A stretch of DNA of 34,081 nucleotides, from assembly GCF_002909235.1 (NCBI RefSeq), contig NZ_PHQQ01000038.1:1-34081 (forward strand), given 5' to 3'. The translations under genes were made by a program, and so were the position numbers. Source of the DNA: Arenibacter catalasegens (GTDB taxonomy: Bacteria > Bacteroidota > Bacteroidia > Flavobacteriales > Flavobacteriaceae). Position 1 is the stretch's first letter; every line of letters starts with the position of its first letter. This document shows, in pieces, positions 7,378-14,192 of the stretch. The notes beneath the pieces are model-generated. The model did no database searches. It had not been told where the DNA came from and saw nothing but the letters and a program-made list of their open reading frames with translations.

Positions 7378-8700
7378 TTACCCGTATACCTCCTTGACAA
7401 AGTCTTCGTAAGTAACTTCTTTTGGTTTTAAATTCGCCTTTTCTTTATAAAGGGTCAATAGTTTTTGGCTCATTAACTGCTCCGAAAGTCTTTTTACCTC
7501 ATCTTGGTTGGAAAGGACCCGAGCTGCAATATTGTCCAATTCCTCCTCTTTAGGGTCTAGCTGTCCAAATTGTGCCATTTGTTGCTTTATAAAGCCTTTT
7601 GCAAATTCTTTAAGTTCATCAAACTGGATTTGAATCTCGTTTTCTTGGATGATTTTGCCCTCGATCAGTTGGTAGCGCAAACCTTTTTCTGACTTTTCAA
7701 ATTCTTCGTTGGCTTCCTCTTCTGTCAATGGTTTTTCGCCCGTCGTCTGAATCCATTTGGTCAGGAATTCCGATGGAAGGTCAAATTTGATATTTTCTAT
7801 AAAGTGTTCGGTAATGTCATTTAGCAACTTCTGATCGGACTGTTGCTCAAATTGCTTTTCTGAATCTTCTTTGATTCGTTCCTTAAGCGCTTTTTCCGTA
7901 GTGACGGTATCCTTGCCAAATAATTTATCAAAAAGCTCTTGGTCCAATTTTGCTGGTTCCTTTTCGTCTATTTCCTCAATGGTAAAAGTAACTTCGATGT
8001 CCAATTTTTCGGATTTTTCACCGTCTATACCTAAAGAACTACCCAATAGGTGATCTTCCTTGAACAACCCTTTTGTTTTAAGGGTGACCACGTCGCCAAC
8101 TTTTTTGCCTAAAAGGCTTTCAAGTGCTTTTTTGCTTTTTATTTGTTCAATCTCGATAACGGTCTTGTTGTCTATTTCTTCCGCTTCGTTCTTGAAAACA
8201 CCATTTACATCATCCTTTTTCCCAACTTCGGATTTGCTTATCAGTTTCCCGTATTGCTTTTGGATACGCTCCACTTGCTCATCGATCATTTTTTTACCGG
8301 CTATAATCTTATAGTGGGTAATGGCCTTTTTCGATTTAAGGTCAACATTGAAAGTGGGAGCTAGTCCCAATTCAAATTCAAACGCGAATTCTTCGGAATC
8401 CCAGTTAAAGTTGTCCTGTTGTTTTGGAAGTGGATTCCCTAGAACATCCAACTTTTCCTCTGTAAGGTATTTGTTGAGATTGTCTTGCAACAACTTATTT
8501 ACTTCATCAACCAAAACTGCCTTTCCATATTGTTTCTTGATCAGTCCCATGGGTACCTGACCTTTTCTAAAACCTGGTATATTTGCCTGCTTTCTGTAGT
8601 CTTTTAAGATTGTTTCTACCTTATCGAAGTAATCCTCTTTGGTTACCGCAACTTTTACTACTGCATTTAAATCGTCAATCTGCTCTTTCGTGATGTTCAT
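7378..8700 (-). CDS. tig: Trigger factor (ribosome-associated chaperone)
   Basis: Trigger factor binds near the ribosomal exit tunnel and protects nascent chains. The start at 8700 (MNITKEQIDD) gives 440 residues. An in-frame ATG at 8766 would add 22, but the best promoter box lies at 8736-8743, inside that extension. The ribosome-binding signature GFRKGQVP is at 43-50. The middle part (about 155-245) corresponds to the PPIase-like domain, and the charged helical C-terminal part forms the chaperone arms. Like other Bacteroidota versions it is divergent in the middle domain, so prolyl isomerase activity is not certain. It heads the minus-strand cluster tig-clpP-clpX, the conserved order for folding and degradation. 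Confidence 0.95.
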   Translation of the reverse strand: MNITKEQIDDLNAVVKVAVTKEDYFDKVETILKDYRKQANIPGFRKGQVPMGLIKKQYGKAVLVDEVNKLLQDNLNKYLTEEKLDVLGNPLPKQQDNFNWDSEEFAFEFELGLAPTFNVDLKSKKAITHYKIIAGKKMIDEQVERIQKQYGKLISKSEVGKKDDVNGVFKNEAEEIDNKTVIEIEQIKSKKALESLLGKKVGDVVTLKTKGLFKEDHLLGSSLGIDGEKSEKLDIEVTFTIEEIDEKEPAKLDQELFDKLFGKDTVTTEKALKERIKEDSEKQFEQQSDQKLLNDITEHFIENIKFDLPSEFLTKWIQTTGEKPLTEEEANEEFEKSEKGLRYQLIEGKIIQENEIQIQFDELKEFAKGFIKQQMAQFGQLDPKEEELDNIAARVLSNQDEVKRLSEQLMSQKLLTLYKEKANLKPKEVTYEDFVKEVYG

Positions 8701-8735
8701 TTCTATATCTAATTTTGCTAAAATAAAATGGGATG

Positions 8736-8766
8736 CAAAAGTACTACATTTTCTAATCCCCAACAA
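8736..8766 (-). promoter_or_regulatory. Candidate sigma-A promoter of tig
   Basis: On the minus strand TACTTTTG (complement of 8736-8743) matches the Bacteroidota -7 consensus TAnnTTTG exactly. A TTGTTG (complement of 8761-8766) lies 17 bases further upstream as the -33 element. Transcription would start near 8729, leaving a leader of about 30 nt before the ATG at 8700. This supports the shorter tig start. Confidence 0.6.
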
Positions 8767-8798
8767 GTTTTTAAATTACTGAATGTCAAAAAGGTAAA

Positions 8799-9149
8799 CT
8801 AGATTTTTTTGTCATCATTTAGAAAAGAATAAAATATTGATTGTAGAAAGGAGAGTAAAAGGCTAAAAAGTAGTGCCCACCATATATTATTTACTTGAAA
8901 ACCGCTAATAAAGTAGTCGGCCAAAAGGATGATTATGGCGTTGATAATGAGCAAGAAAAGGCCCAGGGTAAGGATGGTAACCGGTAAGGTTAGTATAACC
9001 AAAACGGGCTTTACTATAAAATTCAACAAACTTAGGACAATGGCAACAATAATGGCCGTAGTATAGGTGTCCACTCCAACGCCAGGTAATATGTTTGCTA
9101 AAATAACAACGGCTACTGCACTAAGGAGAATTCTTAAAATTAGATTCAT
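8799..9149 (-). CDS. Small four-helix membrane protein, phage holin family IV type
   Basis: This 116-residue protein is almost entirely hydrophobic, with about four membrane spans: residues 3-23, 29-50, 52-80 and 86-110. The pattern NFIVKPVLVILTLPVTILTLGLF is typical of the family often annotated as phage holin family IV (the YvlD-like group). Most members are chromosomal genes with no phage around them and no known function, and no other phage genes are visible here. It lies upstream of tig on the same strand. A TACTTTTA box (complement of 9204-9211) could be its promoter. Confidence 0.8.
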   Translation of the reverse strand: MNLILRILLSAVAVVILANILPGVGVDTYTTAIIVAIVLSLLNFIVKPVLVILTLPVTILTLGLFLLIINAIIILLADYFISGFQVNNIWWALLFSLLLSFLQSIFYSFLNDDKKI

Positions 9150-9307
9150 AATTTTATTTTTTTAGGGGTTAAAAAAGGGTTGTGTGTTTTGGTATATTAC
9201 CCTTAAAAGTAAACATTTATTTTCCGCTATAGAAAGAAGATTTTATTTAGGTCATGGTTAGGGTATTCATCGTGCTCCTAAATTTTATCCCGGAAAAACT
9301 TACGGCC

Positions 9308-10075
9308 CTATTTGATAAAGTGAAGGGATTTTTCATAAAATTGGGTTGGATTTTCCGCATGTAGCCAATGCCCTGCATTATCTATTGTTTCAATATGTGC
9401 CGAAGGGAAATGTCTTTTTATTACAGTTAGGTCATCCAATCCTACGTATTCTGATTTTTCTCCCCTTAAAAAAAGTGTTGGACCTGTGTATGTGTCTGTA
9501 GGACTAATGTTTTCACCAATTTCCTCCATTCGCTCACTTAAAACCTCTAGATTGAAGCGAAAACCCAAAACGCCCTTATCTTCCCAATACAGATTCTTTA
9601 ATAAGAACTGGCGAATCCCGACATTTGTAATGTATTTGGATAGCTGCTCGTCCGCTTCATTTCTAGTTTTAATGGAGCGGATATCTATGGCATTAAGGCC
9701 GTTGACGATATCCTGATGATGTGGAGGATAGAATTTTGGGGCAATATCAGCTACCAGTAGTTTAGTTGTTAACAACGGGTAGCGACAAGCAAAAAGCATA
9801 GCAGTTTTTCCTCCCATGGAATGACCCAGTATGATGGCGCTAACCATATGATGGTGTGCCATGTACCGTTTTACGTCTTCTGCTAAGAGATCATAATTGA
9901 ATTCATTGGAATGGAAACTTTTTCCATGGTTGCGTAAATCTAAAAGATGGACCTGAAAACCCTCCTCGGCATATTTTACACCCATCGATTTCCAATTGTC
10001 CGACATTCCTAAAAATCCATGTAGGATAATGATGGGAGAACCCTTTCCTAAAATATTAGAATGTAAAATTGGCAT
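9308..10075 (-). CDS. Alpha/beta-fold hydrolase (YbfF-like esterase)
   Basis: This 255-residue cytosolic serine hydrolase has the complete motifs of the YbfF/PldB-like esterases: oxyanion segment LHGFLGMSDNW (19-29), nucleophile elbow GHSMGG with Ser86, and a terminal His236 in NAGHWLHAENP. The natural substrate of this family is not settled; small acyl esters are hydrolysed in vitro by relatives. Its ATG shares one base with the pdxJ stop codon (TAATG at 10075), which indicates translational coupling and a two-gene operon. No biochemical link to vitamin B6 can be read from the sequence. Confidence 0.88.
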   Translation of the reverse strand: MPILHSNILGKGSPIIILHGFLGMSDNWKSMGVKYAEEGFQVHLLDLRNHGKSFHSNEFNYDLLAEDVKRYMAHHHMVSAIILGHSMGGKTAMLFACRYPLLTTKLLVADIAPKFYPPHHQDIVNGLNAIDIRSIKTRNEADEQLSKYITNVGIRQFLLKNLYWEDKGVLGFRFNLEVLSERMEEIGENISPTDTYTGPTLFLRGEKSEYVGLDDLTVIKRHFPSAHIETIDNAGHWLHAENPTQFYEKSLHFIK

Positions 10076-10788
10076 TACTTTAGCTTGTTTAGATACATAT
10101 TAATTACATTTTCCAGACCCAGATATAGGGATTCGCATATTAGGGCATGGCCAATGGAAACTTCCAATAAGTGGGGGATATTTTCCTTGAAGTATTTTAT
10201 ATTGTCCAAGCTCAGGTCGTGCCCCGCATTTAGTCCCAATCCCAATTGATGCGCCACTTTGGCCGCTTCAGTAAAAACAGTTACCCCGTTCTTGTTTCCC
10301 TTGGCGTACTCATGGGCATAACTTTCAGTGTATAGTTCAATCCGGTCGGCCCCGGTTAGGGCAGCTCCTTCGATCATTTTAATATTGGCATCGACAAAAA
10401 TGGAAGTTCTGATTCCGTTATTTCTAAATGTGGTAATAACCTCTTTTAAAAAGTCCCTGTGCTTAAGGGTGTCCCAACCGGCGTTGGAAGTTATAGCGTC
10501 AACGGCATCCGGTACAAGGGTTACTTGTGCTGGTTTTACTTCCAAGACCAGATCTATAAAAGAGCGTATAGGATTGCCTTCAATGTTGAATTCGGTTTGG
10601 ACCACTTTCATTAAATCCCGGGCATCTTGGTATTTAATATGTCTTTCATCTGGCCTAGGATGTATGGTTATTCCCTGTGCTCCAAAATCTTCAATATCTT
10701 TGGCTACTTTTAACAGATTTGGTACGTTTCCGCCACGTGAATTTCTTAATGTTGCAATTTTATTTACATTAACGCTAAGCTTTGTCAT
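10075..10788 (-). CDS. pdxJ: Pyridoxine 5'-phosphate synthase
   Basis: PdxJ condenses 1-deoxy-D-xylulose 5-phosphate with 3-amino-2-oxopropyl phosphate to form pyridoxine 5'-phosphate, the last ring-forming step of the DXP-dependent B6 pathway. The 237-residue length is usual for this TIM-barrel enzyme. Diagnostic segments are [17 protein letters not shown] (4-20), the [13 protein letters not shown] loop and [11 protein letters not shown] near the C-terminus. Bacteroidota typically use this pathway. The gene is first in a two-gene operon with the esterase that overlaps its stop, and a good promoter box lies 25 bp upstream. Confidence 0.97.
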   Translation of the reverse strand: MTKLSVNVNKIATLRNSRGGNVPNLLKVAKDIEDFGAQGITIHPRPDERHIKYQDARDLMKVVQTEFNIEGNPIRSFIDLVLEVKPAQVTLVPDAVDAITSNAGWDTLKHRDFLKEVITTFRNNGIRTSIFVDANIKMIEGAALTGADRIELYTESYAHEYAKGNKNGVTVFTEAAKVAHQLGLGLNAGHDLSLDNIKYFKENIPHLLEVSIGHALICESLYLGLENVINMYLNKLK

Positions 10789-10812
10789 ATCACTTTAGGG
10801 TATTAAAAAAAG

Positions 10813-10820
10813 CAAAAATA
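10813..10820 (-). promoter_or_regulatory. Candidate -7 promoter box of pdxJ
   Basis: The minus-strand sequence TATTTTTG fits TAnnTTTG exactly and stands 25 bases before the pdxJ ATG. No clear TTTG was found at -33. The rest of the 10789-11080 spacer holds no gene. A TTGGCGACATAATTGT stretch near 10889 resembles a sigma-54 site only loosely. Confidence 0.45.
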
Positions 10821-11056
10821 CAAATTAGGCATACCTTTTGTAGTTTTTATGATGAAAGAATTCGATTCTGTATACTTACTTTGGCATTTGGCGACATAAT
10901 TGTAAATAATGTTTAGGAAGGTATCTTAAGCTTGCGAAAAGTGCAGAGTTTAGCGTATTGGTAATTAATGGGGAAGGATTTTTAATAGCCTGTAAAAGTT
11001 AAGTCCATTAAACAATAATACTTCGGAAGGATAGGGTTCTTAGAAATTTTTATTAG

Positions 11057-11064
11057 TATTTTGC
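11057..11064 (+). promoter_or_regulatory. Weak candidate -7 box for the CBS-nadK operon
   Basis: TATTTTGC lies 17 bases before the start codon of the CBS gene. It is one base shorter than TAnnTTTG, and only a poor TTC element is found about 17 bases upstream. Confidence 0.3.
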
Positions 11065-11080
11065 GTTATAATATGAAGTT

Positions 11081-11737
11081 ATGAATATTCAAAACAACAT
11101 AATTGCCACATTGCCGATTTTTAAAGTAGGTGATTCCTTGAAAAAAGTGATCAAATTCTTTAAGGACTCGACCTATTCCCATATTGCTGTGGTGGAAGAG
11201 AATTTTTTTATTGGAGTTTTGGATGAAAAAGATCTGGATAATTATGAAGCGGATAAAAAGATAGAGGATTACCGGTATAACTTGGAAACCTTTTTTGTGC
11301 GAAAAGAATCTTCTTGGTTAGATGTGTTGGCGGTATTCTCCAAAAATGAGGCTAACCTTTTGCCTGTTCTTGATGAGGAAGGCTTGGTGATAGGTTATTA
11401 CGATTTAATAGATATTGTGGATGAATTTATAGATACACCCTTTTTTACAGAGCCCGGGGGTATCCTAGTTTTGGCGAAAGGTGTAAAGGATTACTCTTTT
11501 AGTGAAATTGCTCAAATTGTTGAGAGTAATAACGTTAAAGTTTTAGGAGGGTTTATTACAGATATTCGCAATGATGTTATTCAGATTACCATTAAAATAG
11601 GTAGCACGCATTTAAATGAAATTATACAATCTTTTAGAAGGTATAACTATACCATACTATATGGTAATAACGACGATCAATTTATTGAGGATTTAAAACA
11701 AAGGTCTGATTATCTGGATAAATACCTAAATGTTTAA
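11081..11737 (+). CDS. CBS-domain protein with C-terminal ACT-like region
   Basis: This 218-residue cytosolic protein has two CBS motifs in its first 130 residues: one around DSTYSHIAVVEENFFIGVLDEKDL, the other around FSKNEANLLPVLDEEGLVIGYYDLIDIV. CBS pairs usually bind adenine nucleotides such as AMP, ATP or SAM. The last 80 residues (GILVLAKGVKDYSFSEIAQI onward) have the alternating pattern of an ACT-like ligand-binding domain, as in AcuB-type proteins. nadK begins five bases after its stop, so the two are almost surely co-transcribed. Sensing of adenylate charge to tune NADP synthesis is an attractive guess but is not shown by the sequence. Confidence 0.85.
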   Translation: MNIQNNIIATLPIFKVGDSLKKVIKFFKDSTYSHIAVVEENFFIGVLDEKDLDNYEADKKIEDYRYNLETFFVRKESSWLDVLAVFSKNEANLLPVLDEEGLVIGYYDLIDIVDEFIDTPFFTEPGGILVLAKGVKDYSFSEIAQIVESNNVKVLGGFITDIRNDVIQITIKIGSTHLNEIIQSFRRYNYTILYGNNDDQFIEDLKQRSDYLDKYLNV

Positions 11738-11742
11738 CTCCT

Positions 11743-12624
11743 ATGAAAGTTGCCATTTACGGACTTACCTGCCAGAACAGTGCCTTGGATTATATTGTAG
11801 AGTTATTGGACGAACTTCACAAGGAAAATGCACAAGTTTTTTTTGAAAAAGATTTTTACAGCCTAATAATGGCCAAGAGGAATGTGGGTGAATTTCCCAT
11901 ATTCACTGATTCTAAGGGATTGGATGCCACTTTTGATATGTTTGTCAGTTTTGGTGGGGATGGTACAATATTAAGGGCGACGACCTATGTTCGTGATCTT
12001 GGAATACCTATAGTAGGGGTAAACACCGGTAGACTGGGTTTTTTGTCCACATTTAGGAAAGAGGATGCGCGGAAGGTGGTCATGGAATTTGTATCAGGCG
12101 CCTATACTGTTGTAGAGCGAAGTTTGGTAGAGGTGAGTGACAAATCCAATATTCCCGAATTTAAGACATTGAACTTTGCGCTGAATGAGATTACGGTAAG
12201 CAGAAAAGATACTACTTCCATGATTACGGTAGAAACGCACCTTAATGATGAATATCTGACTTCTTACTGGGCCGATGGCCTTATCGTTGCTACCCCAACT
12301 GGATCTACAGGTTATTCCCTTAGTTGTGGTGGCCCAGTTATTGCACCTACGGCAAAATCGTTGGTACTTACTCCAATTGCACCCCATAATCTTAATGCGA
12401 GACCATTGGTGATTGCTGATGACACCCTTATAAGGCTTAAAGTTTCCGGAAGGGAAGAAAGTCACTTAGTGTCTCTTGACTCTAGAATTGCAACAGTGGC
12501 AAGTGGAAAGGAGATTTTTATTAGAAAGGCGCCTTTTACAATTAAAATGATCGAATATACTTCCGAAAGTTTTCTAAAAACACTGCGAAATAAATTATTG
12601 TGGGGCGAGGATAAGCGGAATTGA
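11743..12624 (+). CDS. nadK: NAD kinase
   Basis: NadK phosphorylates NAD+ to NADP+ and is the only known route to NADP in most bacteria. The 293-residue length is normal. The ATP/NAD-binding motif GGDGT is at 71-75 with the catalytic Asp. It is followed by NTGRLGFL, NEITVSRKDTTSMI and the glycine-rich DGLIVATPTGSTGYSLSCGGP. The gene starts five bases after the CBS-domain gene, so ribosomes may pass directly between them. It opens the envelope cluster conserved in Flavobacteriaceae, ahead of a DUF6089 gene. Confidence 0.97.
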   Translation: MKVAIYGLTCQNSALDYIVELLDELHKENAQVFFEKDFYSLIMAKRNVGEFPIFTDSKGLDATFDMFVSFGGDGTILRATTYVRDLGIPIVGVNTGRLGFLSTFRKEDARKVVMEFVSGAYTVVERSLVEVSDKSNIPEFKTLNFALNEITVSRKDTTSMITVETHLNDEYLTSYWADGLIVATPTGSTGYSLSCGGPVIAPTAKSLVLTPIAPHNLNARPLVIADDTLIRLKVSGREESHLVSLDSRIATVASGKEIFIRKAPFTIKMIEYTSESFLKTLRNKLLWGEDKRN

Positions 12625-12717
12625 TTGTTTTTGGAGTGACAATAAAAAAGAACAAAATCTGTTTATCAAGTGAGAACATGAATGTAATAATTTACTAGTC
12701 TAAACTACTGAAATTGT

Positions 12718-12725
12718 TATATTTG
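12718..12725 (+). promoter_or_regulatory. Candidate -7 promoter box of the DUF6089-uppS-bamA unit
   Basis: TATATTTG matches TAnnTTTG and lies 16 bases before the start codon at 12742. The best -33 match is TTTA at 12691-12694, 23 bases upstream. It would let the envelope genes be transcribed separately from nadK. Confidence 0.45.
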
Positions 12726-12741
12726 CAAACTTTTATAAATA

Positions 12742-13428
12742 ATGAGGTTATTTTTTGCGGCAATTCTTCTTTTCATTTTTAATGAAACTAAGGGACAAAC
12801 ATATGAAGTTGGCCTATTTGCGGGAGGTGCTAATAATATAGGCGATGTTGGAAGGTCTAATTTTATTTTGCCTTCGGGTCCAGCGTTTGGTGGTTTGTTT
12901 AAATGGAACAAGAGTAAACGTTATGCTTGGAGGGCCAGTATTATATATGGCGAGTTTACTGCTAATGATGCTAAATCTGATATCCCCTCAAGGCAGCAGC
13001 GAAATTTTATAATGGACAATAGTGTTTTGGAGGCATCTGCAGGTTTGGAGTTTAATTTTGTGGAATATAATTTACATCAATTAGGTCCGGCATTTACACC
13101 TTATCTATATACAGGGGTTACCTATTTTAGATATGGGTATCATTATTTTGATGCTGCTCAATTGCAGGATATTGGACAAAAGGATGGGTCTTTTGCTATT
13201 CCAATGACCGTTGGGGCGAAATTAAGGATCAGTCAATTTTTTATCGTTGGGGCTGAAATTGGGGCTAGATATACTTTTACGGATAATTTGGATGCCAGTA
13301 ATCCGCAAGGGTCCAATTATGAAGAATTTAGATTTGGAAATATTTTTAGTGATGACTGGTATGTTTTCTCGGGGGTTACTTTAACGTATACGTTTGGAAG
13401 GAAACCTTGTCAGGATTGCTTTCAGTAA
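12742..13428 (+). CDS. DUF6089 family outer-membrane beta-barrel protein
   Basis: The 228-residue precursor has a short Sec signal peptide (about 1-19, MRLFFAAILLFIFNETKGQ). The rest is Gly- and aromatic-rich alternating segments such as TYEVGLFAGGANNIGDVG, YTGVTYFRYGYHYF and WYVFSGVTLTYTFGRK, typical of an eight-stranded barrel. Strands end in aromatic residues, and the C-terminal CQDCFQ adds a Cys pair. The function is unknown. The conserved place before uppS and bamA suggests a role in, or dependence on, outer-membrane assembly. The stop is eight bases before the uppS ATG. Confidence 0.85.
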   Translation: MRLFFAAILLFIFNETKGQTYEVGLFAGGANNIGDVGRSNFILPSGPAFGGLFKWNKSKRYAWRASIIYGEFTANDAKSDIPSRQQRNFIMDNSVLEASAGLEFNFVEYNLHQLGPAFTPYLYTGVTYFRYGYHYFDAAQLQDIGQKDGSFAIPMTVGAKLRISQFFIVGAEIGARYTFTDNLDASNPQGSNYEEFRFGNIFSDDWYVFSGVTLTYTFGRKPCQDCFQ

Positions 13429-13435
13429 TTTTAAA

Positions 13436-14176
13436 ATGAATAGTTTGGAAGAGGTGAAAATGAAATCATTGCCAAGACACATGGCCATAATTATGGACGG
13501 TAACGGGCGATGGGCAAAAGAAAAAGGAAAATTAAGGGTCTTTGGTCATGAGCAGGGAGTGAAAACAGTTAAAAGAACTGTTGAGGACTGTGCTAGATTA
13601 GGTTTGGAGTTTCTTACATTATATACGTTTTCCACCGAAAATTGGAACAGGCCAAAATTGGAGGTAGATACTTTAATGCGATTATTGGTGTCTTCCCTTA
13701 AAAAGGAATTGATAACCTTGAACAACAATAATATAAAGTTGAACACCATTGGCAATATAGCCTCTTTGCCCAAAAGTGCCCATAGGGAATTGTTGGATGT
13801 TATGGCGAAAACTAGTGGAAATACAGGAATGACTTTGACCCTCGCCCTTAGTTATGGATCTCGAGAAGAGATAAAAAATGCTGTACAACAGATAAGTATC
13901 AAAGTTAAAAATAATATAATTTCTCCCGAAAATATTGACGAAACCATTATTAATAACCATCTTTACACGCACAATTTACCAGACGTAGATTTGTTGATTC
14001 GTACCAGCGGAGAGCATCGAATCAGTAATTTTCTACTTTGGCAAATTGCATATGCAGAATTGTATTTTATTGATGTATTTTGGCCGGATTTTTCGGAGCA
14101 ACATTTATTGGAAGCCATTAAAAATTACCAGAACAGAGAACGAAGATTTGGAAAAACTAGCGAACAACTCACCTAG
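13436..14176 (+). CDS. uppS: Isoprenyl transferase (undecaprenyl diphosphate synthase)
   Basis: UppS is a cis-prenyltransferase that extends farnesyl diphosphate with isopentenyl units to C55-PP, the lipid carrier for peptidoglycan and surface glycans. The start at 13436 gives 246 residues. An ATG at 13460 is the alternative, and an in-frame ATG at 13394 lies inside the previous gene. MAIIMDGNGRWAKEKG carries catalytic Asp21; YTFSTENWNRP and RTSGEHRISNFLLWQIAYAEL are the other signatures. The gene follows DUF6089 by seven bases and precedes bamA by 16, so all three are likely on one transcript. Confidence 0.96.
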   Translation: MNSLEEVKMKSLPRHMAIIMDGNGRWAKEKGKLRVFGHEQGVKTVKRTVEDCARLGLEFLTLYTFSTENWNRPKLEVDTLMRLLVSSLKKELITLNNNNIKLNTIGNIASLPKSAHRELLDVMAKTSGNTGMTLTLALSYGSREEIKNAVQQISIKVKNNIISPENIDETIINNHLYTHNLPDVDLLIRTSGEHRISNFLLWQIAYAELYFIDVFWPDFSEQHLLEAIKNYQNRERRFGKTSEQLT

Positions 14177-14192
14177 AGACACGACAAGGTTC

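Noticed and set aside
8701..8766. Extended N-terminus of trigger factor
   Set aside because: The likely promoter lies inside this stretch, and the family begins at MNITKE.
8799..9149. Prophage suggested by the holin-like protein
   Set aside because: No other phage gene is nearby, and this four-helix family is mostly chromosomal and unrelated to lysis.
10328..10798. A 156-residue open frame antisense to pdxJ
   Set aside because: It mirrors the codon pattern of pdxJ, has no recognisable domain and no promoter, and pdxJ itself is certain.
10879..10900. Sigma-54 promoter near TTGGCGACATAATTG
   Set aside because: The -24 and -12 elements match poorly and it is far from either neighbouring start.
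14046..14192. Extended N-terminus of BamA
   Set aside because: It overlaps the end of uppS and would place the signal peptide about 50 residues inside the protein.
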